DNA of 64,000 nucleotides from CAIWHR01 sp963781285. Lineage in GTDB: Bacteria > Pseudomonadota > Gammaproteobacteria > Burkholderiales > Casimicrobiaceae. Where the stretch lies: assembly GCA_963781285.1 (NCBI GenBank), contig CAWAFI010000026.1:147481-211480 (forward strand), written 5' to 3'. Shown here piece by piece: positions 26,233-34,529 of this stretch (its first letter is position 1; every line of letters begins with the position of its first letter). The notes beneath the pieces were generated by a model that saw only the letters and a program-made list of their open reading frames with translations, was not told the DNA's origin and made no database searches. Position numbers and translations under genes: made by a program.

Positions 26233-27237
26233 ATGTCCGCGTCGATGCAGGCGATGGTGTGCGACGGCCCCGGCCGGCCGCTGACGTTGCATACGTTGCG
26301 GCGCCCGGAACCGGGTCCGGGGGAAGTGCTAGTCGCGGTTCGTGCCTGCGGGGTCTGCCGCACCGACCTGCACCTCGTCGATGGCGAGTTGCCCAATCCC
26401 AAGTTGCCGGTCATTCCGGGCCACGAGATCGTCGGCACGGTGACGGCACACGGCGCGGGCGTGGCCGGCCCGGCAATCGGAGCGCGAGTCGGCATACCGT
26501 GGCTCGGCCAAACATGTGGCCATTGCGACTATTGCACGTCCGGCCGCGAGAATCTCTGCGCCGATGCGCGCTTTACCGGCTACCAGATCGATGGGGGCTA
26601 CGCTGAGTACGCTGTCGCCGACGCGCGTTTCGTCTTTCCACTCCCCACCGGCTACAACGACCTGCAGGCGGCGCCGTTGCTCTGCGCGGGCCTGATCGGC
26701 TACCGCGCCTACGCGATGGCCGGCGAGGCACCTACTATCGGCATCTATGGCTTTGGTGCGGCGGCACATTTGGTCGCCCAAGTGGCGCTGGCCCAGCGGC
26801 GTACGGTCTACGCGTTTACACGCCCGGGGGATCGCGATGCGCAGGCGTTCGCGAAGGCACTCGGCGTGCACTGGGCCGGTGGCAGCAACGAGACCGCGCC
26901 AACGCCACTCGATGCGGCGCTCATCTTCGCACCTGTGGGACCGCTGGTGCCCGCCGCACTTGCCGCAACGGCGCGTGGCGGCTCGGTGATCTGCGCGGGG
27001 ATCCACATGAGCGACATCCCGGCGTTTCCGTATCGGCTGCTGTGGGGCGAGCGCTGCGTCCGCTCGGTTGCGAACCTCACGCGCGGCGACGGCGAGGCGT
27101 TTCTGGCCATTGCCGCAAAGATCCCACTTGCCGTGCACGTCGAGCCCTATCCGCTGTCCCGCGCCAACGACGCGCTCGCCCGGCTGCGCGCTGGTGCCGT
27201 GGCGGGTGCCGCGGTATTGACGCCGGGAGGCGAATGA
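26233..27237 (+). CDS. Zinc-dependent alcohol dehydrogenase
   Basis: This 334-residue MDR-family dehydrogenase shows the catalytic zinc ligands in CGVCRTDLHLVDGEL and GHEIVG, and the four structural-zinc cysteines in CGHCDYCTSGRENLCADA. The coenzyme loop is IGIYGFGAAAHLVAQVA. The overall sequence resembles the AdhA/zinc-binding alcohol dehydrogenase family. ATG 26233 is preferred to a TTG at 26200. The substrate alcohol is not evident and the gene appears monocistronic. Confidence 0.9.
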   Translation: MSASMQAMVCDGPGRPLTLHTLRRPEPGPGEVLVAVRACGVCRTDLHLVDGELPNPKLPVIPGHEIVGTVTAHGAGVAGPAIGARVGIPWLGQTCGHCDYCTSGRENLCADARFTGYQIDGGYAEYAVADARFVFPLPTGYNDLQAAPLLCAGLIGYRAYAMAGEAPTIGIYGFGAAAHLVAQVALAQRRTVYAFTRPGDRDAQAFAKALGVHWAGGSNETAPTPLDAALIFAPVGPLVPAALAATARGGSVICAGIHMSDIPAFPYRLLWGERCVRSVANLTRGDGEAFLAIAAKIPLAVHVEPYPLSRANDALARLRAGAVAGAAVLTPGGE

Positions 27238-27348
27238 GCGTCGAATAGACGCAACGGACCGATCGCACACCGCCGACCGCGTCGCGCGCGCTTGCCGCGG
27301 GGCCGGTCTACCGTCTCGTTGTTCCACTCACCAGAGGAGTCTTGAAAC

Positions 27349-28011
27349 ATGGCCGCGAAATCGAAATCCAAGTCCACCACTTCCACCGCCGCGCGCAAGT
27401 CGTCCGCAAGGAAAGCGAAACCCCGCGCGCAGCCGGCACCGAAAGCGGCGCCGAGCGCGGCCGAGAAGATGGCCGGCATGTTCCAGATGCCCGACCCGGC
27501 GGAGCTCGCCAAGTATGCAAAGACGATGACGCCCCAGCAGGCGTTCGAGCTCTATCGTTCGAATGCGAGGCTCGCACTCGAGGTGATCGAAAATGCGATC
27601 GAGAGCACGGCGAAGCTGCGCAAGCTGCAGTTCGCCGGCGAGGAGCAGGCCCGGTCGATGCAGAGGAAGACCGCGCGCAGCGCGGCCGAGGCGGGCGACG
27701 TGCAGTCGCTGATGGCCGTGGGCCAGAGCGCGGCGCAGGAAGCCATGGAGCAGTCGATGCAATACTGGGGCCAGATGTTCGATCTCATCGTCGAGATCCA
27801 GAAGCGGCTCTTCTCGATGTTGGAGAGCCAGACGGCTGGCCTGCCCGGCGCCAAGGAAGCGAAGGCGGCGTTGGCGATGATGCCTGACGTCACCAAATTC
27901 CAGAATGTCGTCTCGGCGATGCAGGGCGTGATGTCGTCGGGTGGCTCGGCGTTCGAGCAGATGCAGAAGGTGATGGGCGACTTCGCCCGCATGACCGGGA
28001 TACGGCGTTAA
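27349..28011 (+). CDS. phaP: Phasin family protein
   Basis: This 220-residue protein has a Lys/Ala/Pro-rich N terminus (about residues 1-40) and a helical phasin domain (AFELYRSNARLALEVIENAIE; MEQSMQYWGQMFDLIVEIQKRLFSMLE). Phasins coat polyhydroxyalkanoate granules. GAGGAG precedes ATG 27349. The final 112 codons plus 85 bp of downstream sequence are duplicated identically 1460 bp away. Confidence 0.88.
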   Translation: MAAKSKSKSTTSTAARKSSARKAKPRAQPAPKAAPSAAEKMAGMFQMPDPAELAKYAKTMTPQQAFELYRSNARLALEVIENAIESTAKLRKLQFAGEEQARSMQRKTARSAAEAGDVQSLMAVGQSAAQEAMEQSMQYWGQMFDLIVEIQKRLFSMLESQTAGLPGAKEAKAALAMMPDVTKFQNVVSAMQGVMSSGGSAFEQMQKVMGDFARMTGIRR

Positions 28012-28232
28012 GCGGATCGCGGAATGGCGGCCCGCGGGGCCAAGTGCCCCCGGGCCGCGGTAGCGCTTCGGCTGCGCGATCGATCGCGCTGCGCGCGGAT
28101 GGATTCGCGCGCATTGTGGCGTCGGTGCCGGGAATATCGGGCCGGTCAGGCTGTTTACTCTTTGGTGCATCGCTGCAGGTCGGGTGCCGGCACGTCGAAA
28201 CAACCCAACTCATTCAAGCCGAGGAGTCTGCA

Positions 28233-28673
28233 ATGCAACCGAGTACGAGATTTGCGTGGCGGCCCGTCGCCGTTGCGGTCGCGCTGGTGATTTCCATTTG
28301 CGGCGCGTATTCGATCGCCGCATTCGGCGCCGACGTGAAGGTCACGTTGTCCGGCGATCAGGAAGTTCCGGCGGTGAAGACCGCGGCAACCGGCAGTGGC
28401 ACGATTACGATCGGCGACGATATGTCCGTCAAGGGCAGTGTGACGACCTCCGGCGTCGCAGGAACGGCGGCGCACATCCACATGGCGGCCGCGGGCAAGA
28501 ATGGCCCCGTAATTGTTCCAATGGCCAAGAGCGGCGACAATGGCTGGGCAATCGGCGCCGGCGCAAAGCTCACCGATGACCAGATGAAAGCTTTCAAGGC
28601 CGGCGAGCTGTACGTGAACGTGCACAGCGCGGCTAATCCCGGCGGTGAAATCCGCGGCCAGCTGAAGCCGTAA
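28233..28673 (+). CDS. Secreted CHRD-domain protein
   Basis: This 146-residue protein has an N-terminal signal peptide (VAVAVALVISICGAYSIAAFGA) followed by a CHRD domain: VKVTLSGDQEVPAVKTAATGSG, GTAAHIHMAAAGKNGPV and ELYVNVHSAANPGGEIRGQL. CHRD domains are found in chordin and in many bacterial exported proteins, usually without a known ligand. GAGGAG precedes ATG 28233. A fragment of the gene recurs at 29571-29640. Confidence 0.92.
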   Translation: MQPSTRFAWRPVAVAVALVISICGAYSIAAFGADVKVTLSGDQEVPAVKTAATGSGTITIGDDMSVKGSVTTSGVAGTAAHIHMAAAGKNGPVIVPMAKSGDNGWAIGAGAKLTDDQMKAFKAGELYVNVHSAANPGGEIRGQLKP

Positions 28674-28695
28674 CACGCGATCGGATTGCGGATTC

Positions 28696-28731
28696 GGGGT
28701 CGGGCACGTGGTGCCTGACCCCGATTTTTTT
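28696..28731 (+). terminator. Rho-independent terminator of the CHRD gene
   Basis: GGGGTCGGGCAC and GTGCCTGACCCC form a 12-bp stem (one G-U) around GTG, followed by GATTTTTTT. It lies 22 bases after the CHRD stop. Confidence 0.9.
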
Positions 28732-28754
28732 GGTGCCCGGGGCCCGACTCGAAC
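28731..28754 (-). repeat. 24-nt copy of the tRNA-Leu 3' end (att-like)
   Basis: These bases match the last 24 nt of the tRNA-Leu gene at 30130-30153, including the encoded CCA and T-arm, with two mismatches and in the same orientation. No other part of a tRNA is present. A displaced tRNA 3' end is the usual trace of site-specific integration. Confidence 0.7.
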
Positions 28755-28817
28755 ACGCTAGGCAAAATTGCGTATTGCCGGCAGGAATACCCCCACCGCT
28801 ACCCCCAGGCACCAGAC

Positions 28818-29135
28818 TCACGGCACCAATTGATAGAGTCGACCGAGCGTCCACACAACACCACATGCCGATACCAGCGCAGCGAACGTGTCCCAGAACG
28901 AACTGCGCCGCAGTAACGACACGTCCTCATCAGCGAAATCGCCCGGCTTGTGTTGCCGCGCAATCGCTTCACGCACTCGCGCAAGCTCGCGACCCCTTCG
29001 CAAGAGACAAGCTCGTGTAGACCATCGCGAACGACAGCACGAACCAGATAAGCGGCCCTAGTGCCCATCGGGGCGAAATTGCCGGCGTGCCATCCATGAG
29101 TTTCCCGGCTACGGTTGCCAGCAGGTCGAGATCGT
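28818..29135 (-). pseudogene. Truncated, frameshifted small membrane protein
   Basis: Reading from the junction at 29135 gives DLDLLATVAGKLMDGTPAIS, PRWALGPLIWFVLSFAMVYTSLSLA, and, after a one-base shift near 28998 at a GGGG run, RGRELARVREAIARQ, DEDVSLLRRSSFWDTFAALV and VWTLGRLYQLVP before TGA. Two hydrophobic helices are apparent. The 5' end is cut off exactly where the duplicated phasin block begins, so the duplication seems to have broken the gene. The family is unknown. Confidence 0.55.
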
Positions 29136-29556
29136 CGCAGCGCGGCCGAGGCGGGCGACGTGCAGTCGCTGATGGCCGTGGGCCAGAGCGCGGCGCAGGA
29201 AGCCATGGAGCAGTCGATGCAATACTGGGGCCAGATGTTCGATCTCATCGTCGAGATCCAGAAGCGGCTCTTCTCGATGTTGGAGAGCCAGACGGCTGGC
29301 CTGCCCGGCGCCAAGGAAGCGAAGGCGGCGTTGGCGATGATGCCTGACGTCACCAAATTCCAGAATGTCGTCTCGGCGATGCAGGGCGTGATGTCGTCGG
29401 GTGGCTCGGCGTTCGAGCAGATGCAGAAGGTGATGGGCGACTTCGCCCGCATGACCGGGATACGGCGTTAAGCGGATCGCGGAATGGCGGCCCGCGGGGC
29501 CAAGTGCCCCCGGGCCGCGGTAGCGCTTCGGCTGCGCGATCGATCGCGCTGCGCGC
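29136..29556 (+). repeat. 421-bp identical copy of the phasin gene 3' end
   Basis: Positions 29136-29556 repeat 27676-28096 (offset 1460) with no difference that I could find by eye. The copy holds the last 112 phasin codons and downstream sequence but no start codon or ribosome-binding site, so it is a gene remnant. Identity this high implies recent duplication, gene conversion or an assembly artefact. Confidence 0.9.
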
Positions 29557-29570
29557 AGATCGATCCGCTC

Positions 29571-29640
29571 GATCGGCGACGATATGTCCGTCAAGGGCAG
29601 TGTGACGACGTCCGGCGTCGCCGGAACGGCGGCTCACATC
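29571..29640 (+). pseudogene. 70-bp fragment of the CHRD gene
   Basis: 29571-29640 corresponds to 28409-28478 of the CHRD gene (encoding IGDDMSVKGSVTTSGVAGT) with about four mismatches. The order phasin tail then CHRD fragment mirrors the originals with the intervening 310 bp deleted. Confidence 0.85.
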
Positions 29641-29693
29641 CGAATAACGGCAGCCGGCAGGCAGTGCCGCGTTGGCGAGCCCCTGGCGAAATC

Positions 29694-29770
29694 TGGAGCC
29701 GGGAGTGGGATTCGAACCCACGTCTGCAGGCCGTGCTCACCTGTGCCTTGGTCCACTTGGCTATCCCAGC
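29694..29770 (-). tRNA. tRNA-Cys(GCA)-like gene with atypical anticodon loop
   Basis: A full cloverleaf of 77 nt can be drawn. The acceptor is GCTGGGA/TCCCGGC with discriminator T73 and encoded CCA, the D-stem GCC/GGC, the anticodon stem CAGGT/GCCTG and the T-arm GTGGG-TTCGAAT-CCCAC. The loop GAGCACG would present GCA, and U73 plus GCA fits cysteine. However, the normally invariant U33 is A, so it may be a degenerate or non-translating tRNA. Cys and Leu(UAA) tRNA genes are often neighbours in proteobacteria, as here. Confidence 0.5.
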
Positions 29771-30129
29771 CTTGCAGCGCAGCAAGAGTCATGCCGTAAC
29801 GGCAATCGCCCTCCCTTGTCAATCTGGATCGGTACGGCGGGCTGTCGGTTGACGAGCGAGTGCTCGTCGGCGAGCGCCTGGCGCGATGATCGGCACGGCG
29901 GACGTGCGCAGGTAGCATCGCGCGGGCGATCCTGCCTTGTGCGCGATCCTGCGCGGTTGCGTGGGGAGAACTTGCGGGGCGGTGCGACGCTGCTACCTAC
30001 AGAGCGCAATCCGCGCTGCGACGGCTTGTGCCGTAGACGCCAGCGCCGCAGTTGCCGCCGCGATGGCGGTTATCCAAATGAGGATGCGCGCCTGCCCTAG
30101 ATCGAGTTCGGCAGCGACTCGCTTGCCGT
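29771..30129. other. Spacer between the two tRNA genes, no gene seen
   Basis: No ORF with a ribosome-binding site or family resemblance is visible on either strand. Short inverted motifs (CGAGCGAGTGCTCGTCGGCGAG) occur but nothing I can name. Confidence 0.4.
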
Positions 30130-30220
30130 TGGTGCCCGGGGCCGGAGTCGAACCGGCACGGCGCGATTAGGCGCCCGCGGATTTTAAGTCCGCTGTGTCT
30201 ACCAGTTTCACCACCCGGGC
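30130..30220 (-). tRNA. tRNA-Leu(UAA)
   Basis: This class II tRNA of 91 nt has acceptor GCCCGGG/CCCGGGC, anticodon stem-loop GCGGA-CTTAAAA-TCCGC giving anticodon UAA, a long variable arm, T-arm GCCGG-TTCGACT-CCGGC and encoded CCA. Confidence 0.96.
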
Positions 30221-30373
30221 ACGGCACGATTCTACGCATCGGACCCGAAGCGGGGGCCGGGTCGATGTCCCGCCGAGGGGTGATTGCACGACGTAAGCGT
30301 CGGGCGCCGCCGGGCAGGCGCTGGACTGGCGCTTAATTCGGGACCCCAGAACCGAGCCCTTGACAAGATGCTT

Positions 30374-30408
30374 ATTATCGATAATGATCGCGTCCAATTA
30401 TCGATAAT
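30374..30408. promoter_or_regulatory. Twin palindromic GntR-type operator
   Basis: The perfect palindrome ATTATCGATAAT occurs at 30374-30385 and again at 30397-30408, centres 23 bp apart, both followed by GAT. They lie 16-50 bp before the GntR regulator start. Spacing near two helical turns suits cooperative binding of two dimers and autoregulation of the whole downstream operon. Confidence 0.8.
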
Positions 30409-30423
30409 GATTCTGTGCCGATC

Positions 30424-32029
30424 ATGCGATCACAACCGGGGCCCAAGGCTGCCGAGGTCTACAGCGGGCTCAAGAAGCAGATCATGCTGGCCGAGCTGCT
30501 TCCGGGGCAGCAGCTGGTCGAGTTGGAGCTCGCGCAAGCCATGAGCTGCAGTCAAACGACGGTCCGCGAAGCGCTGCTGCGCCTGCAGGAGGACGGACTC
30601 ATCGTCCGCAACGGATATCGCGGCAGCGTCGTGTCGCCAGTATCGGCGATCGAAGCGCAGGAATGTCTCGATCTGCGCGCGCGCCTGGAGGCACGTGCAG
30701 CACGCCAATCACTGGTTCGCCTCGACGCGCATCGACTGGAATCTCTGCGCGACTGCGTGCGGAAGATGGAGGCGGCCGCGGCGCGGAACGACGAGTATGC
30801 GTTGTTCGAGGCCGATCAGGAGTTCCACAAGGCGCTGTTCAGCGCCGCCGATCTTCCGGCCCTGATGCCGATCCTCGAACGCTGTTCGCTCTACGGCCAC
30901 CGTTTCAAGATGACGCAATCCGCCGCCGTCCGCACCTTGCCGGAGACCGCCAGCCGCCATTGGAAGATCGTCGAAGCGCTGGAGCGCAATGATGCCGCCG
31001 CGGTCGAACGCACGGTCTTCCACCACGTCGTCAGCGTCATCGGCGACCCGCCCCCCGGCGTCGCGCCGCCAAGGCGCGGCGCGCCGCGGATGTCGGCGAC
31101 GATGAAGGAAATCCACGAGCGCATCCAGGACGAGGATCGTGACTTGCCGGACCTGCTCCGGCTGCCGCTGGATCAGGCGCGCGTTCAGTTCGAGCGCGTC
31201 AACGCGCGCTGGAATCGCATCGAGCAGAAACGCTACGAGATCGAGCGTTTCAGCATTCCCGGTCCGACACAGGATATTGCCGCAGTGCGCGTCGCCACGA
31301 AGAAGGGCCGCCGCAGCGGCACGCTGCTGTACCTGCACGGCGGCGGCTGGGTCTTCGGCTCCACGGCCACGCATCTCGGGGCGATGGCGCGGCTGGCCGA
31401 GCTCGCCGGCGTGACCGTGATCGGGATCGACTACGGTCTTGCGCCGGAGGCGCCGTTTCCCGCTGGATTGAACGATTGCACCTGGGCATGGCGCTGGCTT
31501 CGTGCCCAGGCGGATGCGCTGGGCTTGTCCGCGCCCTGGTTCGTCGCCGGCGATTCTTCCGGGGCCAATCTCGCGCTGGCCTCGCTGCTCGATCTGCGCA
31601 ACGCCGGAGAGCCGCTGCCCGATGCGGCGCTGCTCTTTTACGGCGTCTACGCGCCCGATCACACGACCGAGTCGCATCTGCTGTGCGGGCAGGGCCAGTT
31701 CGGGCTCACGACCGAAAAGATGGCCTGGTATCGCAATCATTACCTGAGCGGAGAGCGTCGGGATCCCTCGGATCATCGCGCCTCGCCGCGGTTACGCCGA
31801 TCTCGCCGGGCTGCCGCCGCTTTTCGTCAACGCAGCGGGCCTCGATCCGCTGCGCGACGACAGCGTACTGGTGGCGCACCGCCTCGCCGAGGTCGGGGGG
31901 CCGTTCGAGTTCAAGGTTTACGAAGGGGTAATTCACGGGTTCATGCAGATGAGCCGCGAGTTGCCGGAAGCCATGACTGCATTCAAGGACGCGGCGACGT
32001 TCATGCATTCGTTCCCGCCGGCACGTTAG
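30424..32029 (+). CDS. GntR/FCD regulator fused in frame to an alpha/beta hydrolase; frameshift near 31790
   Basis: Residues 1-75 form a GntR winged helix (TTVREALLRLQEDGLIVRN) and about 80-215 an FCD ligand domain. With no stop between, a hormone-sensitive-lipase-type hydrolase follows. Its oxyanion motif HGGGW is near residue 303 and the nucleophile motif GDSSGA near 378. The frame then breaks at about 31790, and the rest (YADLAGLPPLFVNAAGLDPL; EGVIHGFMQMSREL with the catalytic Asp/His) is in another frame up to TAG 32027-32029. The hydrolase could start separately at ATG 31090. The fusion may be natural or caused by an indel. ATG 30424 is used, with a GTG at 30415 possible. Confidence 0.75.
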
Positions 32030-32054
32030 GACCATATCACCGACAGGAGGCACG

Positions 32055-33281
32055 ATGTTCACGCGAGTCCGTATCTACCTTTGCGCGGCGTTTTGCGCGT
32101 TCGCGCTCGCCAGCACGAGCGCTTTTGCCCAGCAGGTGGTGACCTTCTGGTACCACGTCGACAATCCGGAAAACACCAAGCTGATGGACGATCTGGTCAA
32201 GAGCTTCGAGGCCAGGAATCCCGGCATCAAGATCAACGCCGAAAACGTTCCGTGGAACAGCTATTTCGACAAGCTGTTCATCACCATCGTGGGAGGCAAG
32301 GCGCCGGACGTGGCGATGGTCAAGCTTTCGCTGCAGCCGCAACTGCTGGAAATGGGCGCGCTCGAGCCGATCACGCAACGGTTGGACGCGTGGCCCGGCA
32401 AGGCCGACCTGGCGAACAATCTGCTGGACATCAACAAGGCGGCGGACGGCCAGTACTATTACCTGCCGCTGCAATACGTCGCGATCTACCTCTATTACCG
32501 TGCCGACCTGTTCGCGAAATACAATCTGAACGCGCCGACGACGTGCGAGGAGTTTCTCGATGCGGCCAAGAAACTCACGTTGTCGGCCAGCGCCAACGGC
32601 GGCACGGAGCTGTACGGGTTCGGCATGCGCGGCGGCCGGGGCGGTCAGGACAACTGGGGGCCGTTCGTGCTGTCGCAGGCCAGCTTCACGCCGGGTGGCC
32701 TCACCACGCCCAAGGCCATCGCGGCCGACGCGTGGTACGTCGACCTGTTTCGGAAGCACAAGGTGACGCCGCCGTCCGCGCCCAACGACGGTTTCAATGA
32801 AATCATCAGCGCGTTCAAGTCGGGCCGCACCGCGATGATTTTCCATCACATCGGCTCCGCCAAGGGGATGGTCGACGCGCTCGGCGACAAGGTCGCCGCG
32901 GTGCCGGTGCCATCCTGCGGCGGCGGGCGGTGGACCTATTTCGGCGACGAATCCACCGCCATGTTCAAGACCTCGAAGGTCAAGGATGCAGCCTGGAAGT
33001 GGATGACGTTCCTGAGCGAAGGGGAGGGCAATCTGAAGTTCAACGAGGCGACTGGGCAGCTGACCGTGACCAAGAGCGGCGCCGCCAAGATTTCGCAACC
33101 GCCGCGCTTCGTCAAGGTATCGATGGACTCGCTGGCCTTTGCCAAGCCGTTGCCGTTGGTGCCGCAAACCGCCGACTTCGTGACGACGGTCTGGCCGACC
33201 AACATGCAGCGTGCGCTCAACGGTGAGATCACGCCGGCGCAGATGATGGAAGCCATCGACAAGCACTACGCAAAGAAATAG
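32055..33281 (+). CDS. ABC transporter carbohydrate-binding protein
   Basis: This is a 408-residue periplasmic family 1 (MalE/UgpB-type) solute-binding protein. It has a signal peptide (MFTRVRIYLCAAFCAFALAS ending in AFA-QQ) and the typical opening VVTFWYHVDNPENTKLMDDLVKSFEARNPGIKI. CAGGAGG precedes ATG 32055. With two permeases and a UgpC/MalK-type ATPase in the same operon it forms a complete sugar or polyol importer. Confidence 0.93.
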   Translation: MFTRVRIYLCAAFCAFALASTSAFAQQVVTFWYHVDNPENTKLMDDLVKSFEARNPGIKINAENVPWNSYFDKLFITIVGGKAPDVAMVKLSLQPQLLEMGALEPITQRLDAWPGKADLANNLLDINKAADGQYYYLPLQYVAIYLYYRADLFAKYNLNAPTTCEEFLDAAKKLTLSASANGGTELYGFGMRGGRGGQDNWGPFVLSQASFTPGGLTTPKAIAADAWYVDLFRKHKVTPPSAPNDGFNEIISAFKSGRTAMIFHHIGSAKGMVDALGDKVAAVPVPSCGGGRWTYFGDESTAMFKTSKVKDAAWKWMTFLSEGEGNLKFNEATGQLTVTKSGAAKISQPPRFVKVSMDSLAFAKPLPLVPQTADFVTTVWPTNMQRALNGEITPAQMMEAIDKHYAKK

Positions 33282-33313
33282 GCGGAGCCGGCAAACGGGT
33301 GCCCGGAGCGGCA

Positions 33314-34197
33314 ATGGACCGAGATCTCCGCTCCGGGGTGCTGCCCTATGTCCTGCTGTCGCCGGCCGTGCTGGCCACGGTCATCGTGGTCTTCTACCCG
33401 ATGGCCCAGGCCATCGTCACCAGCCTGTACCAGAGCATCCTGTGGAAGCCGCGCGATGTCCACTTCATCGGACTCGACAACTATTCTGCGTTGCTGCACG
33501 ACCCGGTGTTCTGGTCGTCGCTGGGCCGGACCGCGATCTGGATCGGGCTGACGGTGCCGCTGCAGATGCTGCTCGGCCTCGTCACCGCGCTGTTCCTCAA
33601 TCAGGAGTTCCGCTGGCGCGGTCTGGCGCGCAGCCTGATCCTGATTCCGTGGGCGCTTCCCAGCGTGGTGATCGGGCTGATGTGGGCCTGGATCTACAAC
33701 CCGCAGGTCGGTCTGCTCAACGACCTGCTGTTGCGCCTCGGCCTGCTGCAAAGCGCGATGCCGTGGCTCGCCAATCCGGCCACCTCGCTCTACGCCATCA
33801 TCGCCGGCGCTGGTGTGGCAAGGCTTTCCGTTCTTCGCGATCATGATCCTGGCCGGCCTGCAGACCATTCCTGCCGTCGCTGTACGAGGCCGCGGAAATC
33901 GACGGTGCCGGCGCGTGGCATCAGTTCTGGCATATCACGCTGCCCGGGCTTCGTGGCGTGCTGGTCACGGCGGTGATGCTGCGCCTCATCTGGGTCGCGA
34001 ATTCGATCGACGTGATCTACGTGATGACCGGCGGCGGGCCCGGCTACGCGACGCATACGCTGCCGCTCTACGCGTTCAAGCGGACCTACGCCAGCATGGA
34101 CTTCGGCTACGGCTCGGCGCTCGCCGTGACCTTCTCGCTGCTGCTGCTCGGCGCGATCGTCCTCTATCTGCGGCGGGCGGGGCGGGGTATCGAATGA
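33314..34197 (+). pseudogene. ABC sugar permease (MalF/UgpA type), two frameshifts
   Basis: The N-terminal part (GVLPYVLLSPAVLATVIVVFYP, IPWALPSVVIGLMWAWIYNP) is in one frame to about 33815. A short middle (GFPFFAIMILAGLQTIP) is in a second frame to about 33880, and the EAA-loop part (LYEAAEIDGAGAWHQFWHITLP, VMTGGGPGYATHTLPLYAF) is in a third. A six-helix permease of about 295 residues is implied. Two indels in a gene whose partners look functional point to sequence errors. It ends with ATGA, the probable original start of the next permease. Confidence 0.82.
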
Positions 34198-34529
34198 GCG
34201 AGGCGGCAGCGTAAGCGAGCCAAGGCCCGAAGGGCGCGTCCGCGAGCGATTGAGTGCGGCCGACCCCGCGACGCAGCGCGCAACGAGGAACGTGCGGAGG
34301 CCGCGGAATGAGCGAGCGGCGCGAAGCGCAGGACGCCTGCGCGAGCAGGGCGAAGCCAAGGCCCGAAGGGCGCGTCTGCGAGCGCGGGCGGCGGCCGACC
34401 GCAAGTTGCAACGAGGACAATCATAAGCGGCGGAGGCCGCACCGAAGGGCGCGTCGCCGAGCGATTGAGCGCGGCCGACCCCGCGGCGCAACGCGGAACG
34501 AGGAACGTGCGGAGGCCGCGGAATGAGCG
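34192..34529. repeat. Roughly 329-bp triplicated repeat between the two permease genes
   Basis: The nonamer GAATGAGCG, which includes the stop/start ATGA, occurs at 34192-34200, 34306-34314 and 34521-34529. Between these lie about three imperfect units of 105-115 bp sharing CCGAAGGGCGCGTC, GCGGCCGACC, AACGAGGAACGTGCGG and AGGCCGCGGAATGAGCG. No ORF is coded here. Without the array the permeases would overlap by four bases. The repeat contains the ribosome-binding region now used by the second permease. Confidence 0.85.

Noticed and set aside
28799..29452. 217-codon minus-strand ORF across the phasin copy
   Set aside because: Most of it is antisense to duplicated phasin codons; the same antisense ORF exists opposite the original phasin gene.
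29136..29471. A second phasin gene
   Set aside because: The copy lacks the first 108 codons, a start codon and a ribosome-binding site, so it is a remnant rather than a functional paralog.
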